A DNA stretch of 42,860 bases, taken from Paraburkholderia silviterrae (GTDB lineage: Bacteria; Pseudomonadota; Gammaproteobacteria; Burkholderiales; Burkholderiaceae). The translations under genes and the position numbers were made by a program. The stretch is taken from positions 1-42,860 of the forward strand of contig NZ_SMRP01000046.1 in assembly GCF_004353915.1 (NCBI RefSeq), read 5' to 3'. This document shows positions 33,704 to 41,899 of the stretch, piece by piece. Position 1 is the stretch's first letter. Each line of letters starts with the position of its first letter. Below the pieces are notes generated by a model. The model searched no databases. It saw only the letters and a list, made by a program, of their open reading frames with translations, and was not told where the DNA came from.

Positions 33704-34822
33704 TTACTCCGTCTTGAGCTTCGCCCAGAGACGGTTCTGCAGGCGCGTCAGCTCGGCCGTCATCGGCATGCTGACGAACAGCTTCCGATAGACCTCCGGC
33801 GGCGGGAACACGGCCGGGTCAGCCATCACCTCGGGCCGCACCAGCGCCCGCGATGCGGGAACCGTCGACGGATACGACGTATAGTTAGTCAGCGCAGCGG
33901 CCTCCTTCTGCGAGATCACGAAGTTGATGAACTTCATGGCCGCTTCGGGGTGCGGGGCATCCTTGGGAATCGCCATCATGTCGAACCAGATGGCCGTGCC
34001 GACATCAGGAATCAGGTACTTGATGTGATACGACTTCTTCGCGTCCAGCGCGGCAACGCGAGCCGAGTTCACATCGCCCGACCAGCCGAGTGCAATACAG
34101 ATGTCACCACCCGCCAGATCGTTGATGTAGCTGGTGCTGTTGAACTGCGTGATATACGGCCGGATACCCTTGAGCACCTGATAAGCAGCTTCGTAATCGG
34201 CGGGATTGTTGGTGTTAGGGTCCTTCTTGAGATAAACGAGCGCCATGCCGAACGCGTCGACCGGCGAATCGAGCACGGAAATCCCGCAGCTCTTGAGCTT
34301 CTGCGCATTCTTGGGATCGAACAGCAGCGACCAGCTATTGAGCGGGGCATCATTGCCGAGCGCGGCCTTGACTTTCTCCACGTTCACGCCGATACCGTCC
34401 GTGCCCCAGGACCACGGCACGCCATACCGGTTGCCCGGGTCTTCCTGCGCGACGATCTTCATGATGTCCGGATCGAGGCCAGCCATGTTCGGCACCTTCG
34501 AATGGTCGATCTTCTGGAAGATGCCGGCCTGCACCTGGCGGGCCCAGTACATATCGGACGGCACCACCACGTCGTAGCCCGAGTTGCCCGAGAGCAGTTT
34601 GGCCTGCAGCGTGTCGTTCGAATCGAACTCCTGATAAACGACCTTGATGCCCGTTGCTTTCTCGAAGTTCGCGATCGTGTCCTTGCCGATCGAGTTGCCC
34701 CAGTTGTAGACGTTGACCACCTGGTCGTCGGCGAGCGCCGAGGGCATGCTTTGCCATGCGGCGCCCGCGAGCGCAAGCGCCGCGCAAATCGCCTTCACCG
34801 TACCTGAAAATCTCCTGGCCAC
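33704..34822 (-). CDS. potF: Polyamine-type ABC transporter substrate-binding protein (PotF-like)
   Basis: The 372-residue periplasmic binding protein has a signal peptide (to about SALA) and the mature start DDQVVNVYNWGNSIGKDT, typical of PotF/SpuD. Further family marks are VVYQEFDSNDTLQAKLLSG, YDVVVPSDMYWARQVQAG, GVPWSWGTDGIGVNVEKV, ALGWSGDVNSARV and AIWFDMMAIPKDAPHPEAAM. A TGGAGGA overlaps the in-frame ATG at 34837 and lies about 6 bp before GTG 34822, so GTG is the better start. It probably supplies substrate to the potGHI-like permease 5 kb away on the other strand. It lies downstream of the serine hydrolase on the same strand. Confidence 0.9.
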   Translation of the reverse strand: MARRFSGTVKAICAALALAGAAWQSMPSALADDQVVNVYNWGNSIGKDTIANFEKATGIKVVYQEFDSNDTLQAKLLSGNSGYDVVVPSDMYWARQVQAGIFQKIDHSKVPNMAGLDPDIMKIVAQEDPGNRYGVPWSWGTDGIGVNVEKVKAALGNDAPLNSWSLLFDPKNAQKLKSCGISVLDSPVDAFGMALVYLKKDPNTNNPADYEAAYQVLKGIRPYITQFNSTSYINDLAGGDICIALGWSGDVNSARVAALDAKKSYHIKYLIPDVGTAIWFDMMAIPKDAPHPEAAMKFINFVISQKEAAALTNYTSYPSTVPASRALVRPEVMADPAVFPPPEVYRKLFVSMPMTAELTRLQNRLWAKLKTE

Positions 34823-34892
34823 TTGTCGTTCCTCCATAGTTGAGTGGTGCCGTCCTCGTCGGGACGTATCGTTTCGGTTGCTTCAATGTAGC

Positions 34893-34919
34893 GGGGGGCT
34901 AGTAGCCGGTCTGCCCCCC
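34893..34919. terminator. G6/C6 hairpin upstream of potF-like gene
   Basis: GGGGGGC (34893-34899) pairs with GCCCCCC (34913-34919) over 13 bases. Read on the minus strand it follows the serine hydrolase gene and the 8-bp repeat, and precedes potF by about 70 bp. It may end hydrolase transcription or fold in the potF leader. Confidence 0.4.
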
Positions 34920-34950
34920 CGGCGGCACGGCATCGTGTGATTGCTTGCCG

Positions 34951-35014
34951 CCGCTACGCCGCTACGCCGCTACGCCGCTACGCCGCTACGGCGCTACGGC
35001 GCTACGGCGCTACG
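34951..35014 (+). repeat. 8-bp tandem repeat, eight copies, upstream of potF-like gene
   Basis: CCGCTACG is repeated five times (34951-34990) and then GCGCTACG three times (34991-35014) without interruption. It lies in the gap between the serine hydrolase stop and the potF-like start, both on the minus strand. Repeats of this unit length are prone to slipped-strand copy-number change. Confidence 0.9.
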
Positions 35015-35083
35015 GCGCGCCGCCGCGCCGGCCACCGCGCCGGCTCATGTGTGCCGCGGCCCGGTCTTGTCGTGTCGCCTCGC

Positions 35084-36274
35084 TCAGCCGCCGAGATGGC
35101 GTGCGATGGCCCTGAACGCGGCGAGCACGATGTCGTCCATCGGCTCGTCCACGGGCAGATGCTGGGACGAGAGCTTGACGATGACCACGGCCGCGCGCGG
35201 ATCAACATAGATCCACTGGCCATGAATGCCGATCGCGATAAAGGGCGCGCCCGCCGCGCCTGTGAGATACCACTTGCTGCGGTAGCAGCCGCCCGGCAGG
35301 AAGTCGGCCCATGTCGAGCGCGCCCACGCTTCGCGGCTGCCGTTGTTCATGATGTCGTCGATCCACCAGCCCGGCACGATCTGCTTGCCGTTGGCGACGC
35401 CGCGGCAACGCACCATCTCCGCGCAACGCGCGAGGTCGCCGAGCGTCGCGCACAGCCCGGCCGCCGCGCGCGGGGCGCCGAGGCGGTCGAGCGTGATGCA
35501 GGCCTCGTGCTGGGCGCCTAGCGGCATCCAGAGATGCTGCGAGAGCAGCGCGTCGAGCGGCCTTGCCGCCGCGCGTTCGATCACCCAGCCGAGCACGTCC
35601 GTCGTCGGCGAGTTGTAGTGAAAGACTTCGCCGTGCGCGCGCTCGCCGGGGCGCAGTTCCGTGAGGAAGCGGCGCAAGTCCACGGGGTCGTCGGGCAGGG
35701 GCGGATTCCAGCCCATCGCGCGGCGGTAGCGCAGGAAGTTGCCGCGCGTGTCGAGATAGTCTTCCGCGAACGTCACGCTCGCGGTCATGTCGAGCAGGTG
35801 GCGCACCGTCGCGCCATGATCGTACGCGCTGCCGCGCAGCTCGGGGAGATAGTCGACGACGCTCGCGTCGACATCGAGAACCCCCTGGTCGGCCAGCACG
35901 CCGCACAGCAGTCCGACCAGCGACTTGGTGATCGAGAAGACCAGGTGCGGGGTCTCGGGCGTGAGGCCGTGGCCGTACCACTGCGTCACGATCTGGCCTT
36001 GCCGCATGACGAGGAAGCCATCCGTGTTGGACATCGCGAGCATGCGCTCGATGCTCAAGGTCTCCCCGGCCGGCGTCGTGAAGGCGAGGGTGCCAAGGTC
36101 GTCGCAGCGCTGCGGCAGCGGCGTGGCCGCGCGCGGGTCGTGCGCGATCGCCGCGGTGGGCAGCAGGCGGCGCACGTTGCGAAACGACCACTGGCTGTAA
36201 GGCTTCGTGCGCCAGTTATCGAGCGTGACCTGGTGTTCGGATGAGACCGGCGCGCCGGTCATGATGCGTGACAT
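35084..36274 (-). CDS. Serine hydrolase (class C beta-lactamase / 6-aminohexanoate-dimer hydrolase type)
   Basis: The 396-residue product has the SxxK nucleophile motif in FSITKSLVG (about residue 115) and the Tyr-x-Asn-like motif YNSPTTDVLGWVIE. These place it in the beta-lactamase-related hydrolase group, which includes NylB-type amide hydrolases and esterases. No signal peptide is evident, so it is probably cytoplasmic. The ATG at 36274 has AAGGAAC at acceptable spacing. It lies 123 bp downstream of the amidohydrolase on the same strand, and the PotF-like gene follows it. Together this suggests sequential hydrolysis of an imported compound; the substrate is unknown. Confidence 0.87.
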   Translation of the reverse strand: MSRIMTGAPVSSEHQVTLDNWRTKPYSQWSFRNVRRLLPTAAIAHDPRAATPLPQRCDDLGTLAFTTPAGETLSIERMLAMSNTDGFLVMRQGQIVTQWYGHGLTPETPHLVFSITKSLVGLLCGVLADQGVLDVDASVVDYLPELRGSAYDHGATVRHLLDMTASVTFAEDYLDTRGNFLRYRRAMGWNPPLPDDPVDLRRFLTELRPGERAHGEVFHYNSPTTDVLGWVIERAAARPLDALLSQHLWMPLGAQHEACITLDRLGAPRAAAGLCATLGDLARCAEMVRCRGVANGKQIVPGWWIDDIMNNGSREAWARSTWADFLPGGCYRSKWYLTGAAGAPFIAIGIHGQWIYVDPRAAVVIVKLSSQHLPVDEPMDDIVLAAFRAIARHLGG

Positions 36275-36397
36275 TATCGGTGTTCCTTGTTTCGGTATCC
36301 TGACTGGATGAGCTGGGTCAGGAAAGCTTTGAAGCGGGCTGCGGAGCGCGCTTCGAAGCGAATTGCCGCGGCAGGCGCGAGGCGCCCGCCGCCGTGC

Positions 36398-38119
36398 TCA
36401 GACCGTCGCTTCGAGATCGAAAGCCGCGCGCATCGAACCGGTCGCATGCGTGACGCCGCCATTCATCATCGTGAGCGCGATGTCGATCTTGCCGATCTGG
36501 TACTTGTTCACCTCGAAGAGGTTGCTCTCGAGGACGATGAGGTCGGCGCGCTTGCCCACGGTGACCGAGCCGATCTCGTGCTCCAGCCCGAGCTGCCACG
36601 CCCCGTTGATCGTATAGGCGGCGATGAGCTGCGGAACGCTCAGGCGTTCGTTGATGTCGGGCAGCGCCGGCGCGTCGGGTTCGCCCGCGAGCTGGCGCGT
36701 ATGGCCGGACTCGATATGCTCGACGGGGCGGTGCTGGCAGCGGCACTGGCAGGCGAGGCCGTCCATGCCGATCGACACCGTCACGCCCTGCTCGATGAAG
36801 GTGCGGAACTTGTACATGTTGCTCCAGCGCTCGGTGCCGTAGTGTTCGCGCAGCAATTCGGTGTACAGATCGACTACGCCCCACTGAAGCTGCGTATTGG
36901 CCATCACGCCAAGCTCGCGAAAGCGCGGGATGTCGTCCGGGTGCGTGAGGAAGGCATGCGTGATGACGTGGCGGCGGTCGCGCTGCGGGTTCGTGCGGTT
37001 CACGCGCTCGAAGCCGTCCAGTGCCGCGCGCACGGCGGCGTCGCCCACGCAATGAACCATGACGTTGAAGCCCGCCTTGTCGGCCTCCAGCAAGTGCTGG
37101 TCGAATTCGCCAACGGGCATGGTGGGCGCGCCGCAGGTGTCGGCGCGGTCGGCGTAGGGTTCGAGCAGCCACGCGGTGTGGTTCGCCTCGGTGCCGTCGA
37201 GAAACAGCTTGAGCGCGCGCGCCTTGACGAGCGGCGAGTCATAGCGCGTGCGGAACTCGCTCAGCATCTCCACGGGTTTCTCGACCTCGCCCACCACCGC
37301 CACGCTGCCGACCACGCGCAGCTTGAGGTCCGCACGCCGCTCCATGTGCTGGAGCGTTTCGTAGAGCAGCGACTGGTCGCCGCTCGGGTCCATGAAACCC
37401 GCATCGAACACGGTCGTGATGCCGGCCGCCGCGAGCTTGTCCTGCCACACCGTGAAGGAACGCAGATACAGGTCCATGCCCTTGGGCAGATAGCCGGCCT
37501 CGCTGATCCGTTTGAGCAGCAGCGAGTAGGCCGCGCCGTCGACGATCACGCCGGTCGGCTCGCCCGTGACGGGATCCTTCTCGAACCAGCTTGCGCCGGG
37601 CTGGACCGGCGGCGTGGAGGCGTCGATGCCGGCGATCTCCAGCGCTTTCGAATTGGCCCACGCCGTGTGGAAGTCGGTGGAGAGCAGGCACACCGGGCGA
37701 TCGGGGCAAATGGCGTCGAGCGTTTCCTTGCACAGCAGCTCGGGCGGAATCGTCGCCTGGATCCAGCCCATGCCGGTGATGGCCTTTTCTTCGGGATGCG
37801 CCTCGACGTAGGCGCGCAGCGCGCCGAGCACTTGCTGCGGATCTTCGTAGTTCACGAAGGCCTGAAATGCCGCCGCCGTCGTTTCGAAGTGCCAGTGCGA
37901 TTCGACAAAGCCAGGCAGCATCAACCGGCCGCCCGCATCGACGATGCGCGTGTTCTCGCCGGCCCAGGCCCGGGCGGCGCGTTCGTCGCCGACGAAGACG
38001 ATGCGCTCGCCTTTCACCGCGACGGCCTGCGCCCAGGGTTTGTGTGGATCGACCGTATAGACTTTTGCGTTCGTGAACAGCACGTCCGCTGCTGCGTTGC
38101 CTGTTTCCTGTGTGCTCAT
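36398..38119 (-). CDS. Amidohydrolase-family metal-dependent hydrolase (YtcJ-like)
   Basis: The 573-residue enzyme shows the amidohydrolase pattern: ADVLFTNAKVYTVDPHKPWA start, metal-binding HxH in GFVESHWHFE, ARALKLFLDGTEANHTAWLLEP, His motifs VHCVGDAAVR and HVITHAFLTHPDD, and a late Asp in SIGMDGLA. A C-terminal VGKRADLIVLESNLF is also typical. The family hydrolyses amide or other C-N bonds on small molecules. A Cys-rich LACQCRCQHRPVEHIESG stretch near residue 455 is unusual and could be a metal or structural site, or a lineage feature. SD AGAGG precedes ATG 38119. It heads the minus-strand amidohydrolase, serine hydrolase, PotF-like series. Confidence 0.88.
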   Translation of the reverse strand: MSTQETGNAAADVLFTNAKVYTVDPHKPWAQAVAVKGERIVFVGDERAARAWAGENTRIVDAGGRLMLPGFVESHWHFETTAAAFQAFVNYEDPQQVLGALRAYVEAHPEEKAITGMGWIQATIPPELLCKETLDAICPDRPVCLLSTDFHTAWANSKALEIAGIDASTPPVQPGASWFEKDPVTGEPTGVIVDGAAYSLLLKRISEAGYLPKGMDLYLRSFTVWQDKLAAAGITTVFDAGFMDPSGDQSLLYETLQHMERRADLKLRVVGSVAVVGEVEKPVEMLSEFRTRYDSPLVKARALKLFLDGTEANHTAWLLEPYADRADTCGAPTMPVGEFDQHLLEADKAGFNVMVHCVGDAAVRAALDGFERVNRTNPQRDRRHVITHAFLTHPDDIPRFRELGVMANTQLQWGVVDLYTELLREHYGTERWSNMYKFRTFIEQGVTVSIGMDGLACQCRCQHRPVEHIESGHTRQLAGEPDAPALPDINERLSVPQLIAAYTINGAWQLGLEHEIGSVTVGKRADLIVLESNLFEVNKYQIGKIDIALTMMNGGVTHATGSMRAAFDLEATV

Positions 38120-38185
38120 CGCTGCCTCTTGGTGCGCATTTGTGACTGATCGCGGGTCACTATAGTGAGCGCCTGGAGGCGGGTC

Positions 38186-38210
38186 TGCCCCCCCTTGCAG
38201 GGGGCAAGGG
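38186..38210. terminator. Competing GC hairpins between LuxR and amidohydrolase genes
   Basis: TGCCCCC (38186-38192) can pair with GGGGGCA (38200-38206), or CCCTTGC (38192-38198) with GCAAGGG (38204-38210). The stems are mutually exclusive. The site is 36 bp after the LuxR-type stop on the minus strand and 67 bp upstream of the amidohydrolase start. Confidence 0.45.
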
Positions 38211-38245
38211 TGCTTTGCGCCCGGTGGCGCTGGGCGCGGGGGGAT

Positions 38246-39202
38246 TCAAGCGTCGGCCGGCGGTGGCTCGGCCTGTGTCGTGCCGGCCTGGGGTGAGAAC
38301 GAGGCAGCGGGAGATGACGCGGACGATGAAGCGGACGATGCGGCGGGCGCCGGGTTGGGCACCGCAACTGCAGCGGGCGCTTCGAGCGCCCATTTGGCCA
38401 GATCGCGCTTGGTCCGCACGCCGAGCTTGGCAAACGCCCGCTGGATATAGGACTCGGCGGAAGACTGACGCACGCCCAGAATGGCCGCCGTTTCGGGCAC
38501 GGTCCGGCCGACGATCAGATGCTTGCAGCTTTCGTATTCCCGCTTGGAAAGCGTGATGCCTTCGTGCGCGACGCGCGCGTCGAACAGGGCGAGCCGGTCT
38601 GTGCTGGTCGCCGTATTGGCGACCTTTCTTGCGGCCGACATCGACGAATGCAGCTCGAGCAGCGGAAAGAGAAAATCTCCCAGATGGCGCAACTGGCTCA
38701 GCTCGCTCAGCGAGAATGCGGGCAAATGCTTGCGGCGCACGATGGCGAGCGAGTATTGCGCATGGCTCGCATCCTTCGTGAGCACGCATTCGTGGGCGAT
38801 TTGCCGTTCGTCGAAGATGCGCTTGCGAAATTCGCCAGCGGGAATGTTGCTCATGTCGCGCACCACGAGGTGCGTGCCGGTCGTGCCCCGTATCGCGGCG
38901 AACAGCGGGTCGGCAGCCTGATAGCGCTCGTAGTAGAGCCCCATGACGTGATCGAGCTCGGCCTGCTCGTCGTCCACGGCACCGCTGCCGAGCCATTCGC
39001 AGCTATAGCCGAGCGGCGCGGCGGCGCCAAAGCGCGAGCGCTCCACGTGAACGACATCGAGCGGAATGATCCCGTTCATGAACGACGTGAGCCGGTGAAC
39101 GAAATGCGGTGTGCCGACCGACTCGATGATGTCGCCGAGCGCCTTGATGGGCACGTCGATGTGGCGGCTTTGGTGGTTGAATGGGTCGACGTTGAGCAAC
39201 AT
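38246..39202 (-). CDS. LuxR-family (HTH) transcriptional regulator
   Basis: The 318-residue product begins MLLNVDPFNHQSRHIDV (ATG 39202) and has an N-terminal domain of about 230 residues with no recognised autoinducer motif. The C-terminal GerE/LuxR HTH follows: GITLSKREYESCKHLIVGRT and VPETAAILGVRQSSAESYIQ with RAFAKLGVRTKRDLAKWAL. The last ~35 residues are a Ser/Ala/Pro-rich tail. It is directly upstream of the amidohydrolase gene on the same strand and is its most likely regulator. Ligand unknown. A longer in-frame start at 39364 is disfavoured. Confidence 0.85.
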   Translation of the reverse strand: MLLNVDPFNHQSRHIDVPIKALGDIIESVGTPHFVHRLTSFMNGIIPLDVVHVERSRFGAAAPLGYSCEWLGSGAVDDEQAELDHVMGLYYERYQAADPLFAAIRGTTGTHLVVRDMSNIPAGEFRKRIFDERQIAHECVLTKDASHAQYSLAIVRRKHLPAFSLSELSQLRHLGDFLFPLLELHSSMSAARKVANTATSTDRLALFDARVAHEGITLSKREYESCKHLIVGRTVPETAAILGVRQSSAESYIQRAFAKLGVRTKRDLAKWALEAPAAVAVPNPAPAASSASSSASSPAASFSPQAGTTQAEPPPADA

Positions 39203-39593
39203 GGTGCACCCTGATCGGGAACGGGTAGGAGTTCTGCGTGTGCCTGGCAAGCTTTTCGTGTGGGCGCGCTGCGCGTTTGCCCAGCTAAAAAGCATAACAG
39301 AAGCGCTCCCGCGTTCAAACGCGCGGCAGTGCTGGACGATAACGACGCGACGGCGCTGTGCCAATGGCGAAACAGGAAACTCGCCGTGCCCCCCCAGTTA
39401 CTAGCAGCGTGTTCGTTCACCATTCGTTCGATACGGGCAATAGCGCGATCAACGAAAACTTTCAGTTCATCGCGCATCCACCAATGCGTCCGGTGGCAGC
39501 GAGCGCACCGACGGTGGCACGCAGTCCGCATAGGGGCCGTCGCGGGCAAACGGGAGCGACGGGCAGCGGCGCGAACGATACATCAACGGCCCT
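39203..39593. other. Intergenic stretch without a supported gene
   Basis: The LuxR upstream region contains only short chance frames on both strands, with Arg- and Cys-rich translations of no family character. No tRNA, terminator or repeat was recognised. Confidence 0.5.
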
Positions 39594-39926
39594 TCAGTTT
39601 GTAGCCAGATATCCTTCCGTATCCGCCGCGAACGCCGTCGCGTCCTGTGCTACTTTCACGACAGAGGTGAAATCCGCCGTTTGAAGTGCAGCGGTGTCAG
39701 CGCTCGCGATTGGACGTTTCCGCATCGCCCGGCTCAGGATGTGAGTCTTATGCTGATAAAAGAGCTCGAGCTGCCCCGCATCCGATGCATGAGGTGCCAG
39801 GCCGAAAGCCTCCTCAAGCGTTCGGCGTGCGATATGAAAACGTTGAAGTCCGCGAATCACACGAACCTGGAACACGACCCCATCACTGTTGTGAGGGATT
39901 GCTGCCCAAACCAGCGCGCTGCCCAT
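39594..39926 (-). CDS. Small protein of unknown function (possibly DUF1488-like)
   Basis: The 110-residue frame starts at ATG 39926 with AAAGGGGG about 8 bp upstream. The middle, DGVVFQVRVIRGLQRFHIAR followed by RTLEEAFGLAPH, and a helix ending FYQHKTHILSRAMRKR, resemble the compact alpha/beta DUF1488-type proteins of Burkholderiaceae; this is from memory and weak. It ends with a Thr/Ala-rich stretch. It has no signal peptide or membrane helix and stands alone between LuxR and the chemoreceptor-like gene. Confidence 0.55.
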   Translation of the reverse strand: MGSALVWAAIPHNSDGVVFQVRVIRGLQRFHIARRTLEEAFGLAPHASDAGQLELFYQHKTHILSRAMRKRPIASADTAALQTADFTSVVKVAQDATAFAADTEGYLATN

Positions 39927-40192
39927 GACATGCCCCCTTTGGGTTGCAAACCAGATTTAAAGCCCGTTGCCCTATGATGGCCCGCAAAAAATACGTTTCA
40001 AAAATATGACCGCCCCGCTTTGTTATTTTCACCACACGAGGATTGTGAGCTTCGACTGTCACGACGGCTATTGAATGGAATCGACAGTTCGACAGACTGC
40101 TGTGGTGGATCGCGCGAACTTCGGCTACGCGATAGATGAAGGAGTCGCGCAGGCCTGCGCCCTTGAACGCGATGGCCGGTGGCTGCGGCGCT

Positions 40193-41227
40193 TCAGGCGG
40201 GTTTCTGGCGGATTACCCCGTACCAGCCGAGACCACGATATGTCTCGTAGCCGGGCGTGGCGGCGAACGAGACGAGCGCGCCGTCCGCGGCACGATAGAA
40301 GCCTGTTTGCCTGCCGTCCGCCTGCAAGGGGAAGCGTTCGCTGAGGATCCCCTTGCCGTCGGATGCGGCGATCACGCGAAACGACGAATCGACGATCATG
40401 CAACGCGTGCGCGCCCATTCCTCCTCGCTCAGGCGCACGCCTTTCACGACTGCGCCGGCCTGCGGCGCCCAATCGAAGAAGATGACGAGCGCGCCCAGCA
40501 CACGGCCGTTCGCGTGACCGCCCTCGCGGACTGCCGTGGAATAGGTCGCAACCTGGCTCTGGCTCAAGGGCGCGAGCGTTTCCACGTCACGCGCCACATA
40601 CTCAGTGCCCGACTTCGTCCGCATCGCGGCCCTGAACCATTGCGCGCCCGCCACGTTCTGGCCGCGCACCGGATACAACGTGGGACGCCCGTTCGCCACC
40701 ACGACGCCGCGTCCGTCCACGACCCAGAGATCGCGGTAGACCGTGTAGCTGTCGAGAATCACGGATAGCCGTTCGCCAGCATGCTCCGCCGAGGCCACGT
40801 CGCCGCTCGCGAGGCACTGCACGACTGAAAAATCCGTTGCCCACCAGCGCACGTCGCAGGACCGCTCGTACAGGTTGCGGTCGATCACGTCGATCATGTT
40901 GAGCGCAAGATCGGCGCACCGCTGGCCCTCGTGCGAGCGCAGTCGTTCGATCATGCTGTCGCCGAGTTGAGTGAGTGTCGAAAGCGAGCCAGCGAGATCC
41001 TTGTTCAGGTCTGTGGTGATTTCCGAGATGCGTTTGGAGACCTGCTTGACCTGGCTGGCGACCACGGCGAAACCCTTGCCGGCATTACCCGCCCGTGCGG
41101 CTTCGATGAGTGCGTTCAAGGCGAGAAAAGTGGTTTCGCGATTGATGTCGTTGATGTCGCTGATCTTGCTCGTGGCAAGCCGTTTGACTTCGTGCGTCAG
41201 GTCGACAATAGCTTGGGGATTCGACAT
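40193..41227 (-). CDS. Soluble methyl-accepting-type protein with N-terminal signalling hairpin and C-terminal Cache-like domain
   Basis: The 344-residue product starts with an MCP signalling tip within the first ~70 residues: ISDINDINRETTFLALNALI and EAARAGNAGKGFAVVASQVKQVSKR. A helical linker with a Trp/Cys-rich spot (RSCDVRWWATDFSVV) follows. Then comes a Cache-like sensor domain (about 125-340; DLWVVDGRGVVVANGRPTLYPVRG, AQWFRAAMRTKSGTEYVARDV, LSEEEWARTRCMIVDSSFRVIAAS). No membrane helix is seen, so it is cytoplasmic or membrane-peripheral. The usual order is sensor first, hairpin last. Either it is an inverted receptor or a related signalling module. The substrate is unknown. Confidence 0.8.
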   Translation of the reverse strand: MSNPQAIVDLTHEVKRLATSKISDINDINRETTFLALNALIEAARAGNAGKGFAVVASQVKQVSKRISEITTDLNKDLAGSLSTLTQLGDSMIERLRSHEGQRCADLALNMIDVIDRNLYERSCDVRWWATDFSVVQCLASGDVASAEHAGERLSVILDSYTVYRDLWVVDGRGVVVANGRPTLYPVRGQNVAGAQWFRAAMRTKSGTEYVARDVETLAPLSQSQVATYSTAVREGGHANGRVLGALVIFFDWAPQAGAVVKGVRLSEEEWARTRCMIVDSSFRVIAASDGKGILSERFPLQADGRQTGFYRAADGALVSFAATPGYETYRGLGWYGVIRQKPA

Positions 41228-41333
41228 GAATTGATTTTGATGTATGCGTTTTATCTGGGCGCCATGGGTCTTGACGTCGCATGATGCCCCGTTGAGTGAT
41301 GCTCAGCTTGCGAGAGTCTGCGTTGAGCGCCGT

Positions 41334-41633
41334 TCAGGTCGGATTGAGCAGTAGCATCGTTGCCAACTCGCCGGCGGTGGCGAGCACAACAACGAGATAC
41401 GCCGGATTGGCCTGAAGGAAGTCCAGCAGGCTCGATTTGTCGCTACGCTGGAGCCACGTGCCCAAAGCGCCTAGCGAGAGAATCAGGCCGAACAGAAAGC
41501 TGAAACCAAACAGAACGCCGGCCCACTTGTTATGCCGAACGACCCGCTCGGCGAATGCGACCATCGTGAGGGAAGCGATCTGACATGAGAGAACAACCAG
41601 CACAAAAGCATGATGCCCATCGCGCTTTATCAT
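41334..41633 (-). CDS. Small membrane protein of unknown function
   Basis: The 99-residue product has three predicted membrane helices: AFVLVVLSCQIASLTMVAFA, AGVLFGFSFLFGLILSLGALG and AYLVVVLATAGELATMLLL. The loop between the second and third is polar (LQRSDKSSLLDF). The composition is convincingly protein-like, but no family was recognised and the ATG at 41633 lacks a clear Shine-Dalgarno, so the true start may differ. It lies between the chemoreceptor-like gene and amtB, on the same strand as both. Confidence 0.6.
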   Translation of the reverse strand: MIKRDGHHAFVLVVLSCQIASLTMVAFAERVVRHNKWAGVLFGFSFLFGLILSLGALGTWLQRSDKSSLLDFLQANPAYLVVVLATAGELATMLLLNPT

Positions 41634-41899
41634 GGATTCAAAGCGGCTCGTGCAGGGGCGGGCGAGGCCGTTCGAGGATCTGCATACCGTTGGCGTTGCA
41701 CAGCGTCCGCCAGCAAGGCAGACGCGGATGACGTTCCCCTGCGTGATTGTGATTGGTGGGTAGGTCTGGACCGGGAAGGGCCATCGGAGCAGGCTCGGCA
41801 GGCAATATTCCGCGTTCGGTGTCCTCCAGCCTCGTGCGGCTGAAAGACGCCGGTTCGCCGAAGCCGATACGCGACGCCTGCGCTCGCCTGATCGGTTAT

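Noticed and set aside
34951..35014. 8-bp repeats as protein-coding repeats
   Set aside because: They lie between genes; an 8-bp unit shifts frame and gives low-complexity Arg/Tyr/Ala translations.
36287..38149. 620-residue frame opposite the amidohydrolase
   Set aside because: Antisense shadow of a recognised enzyme.
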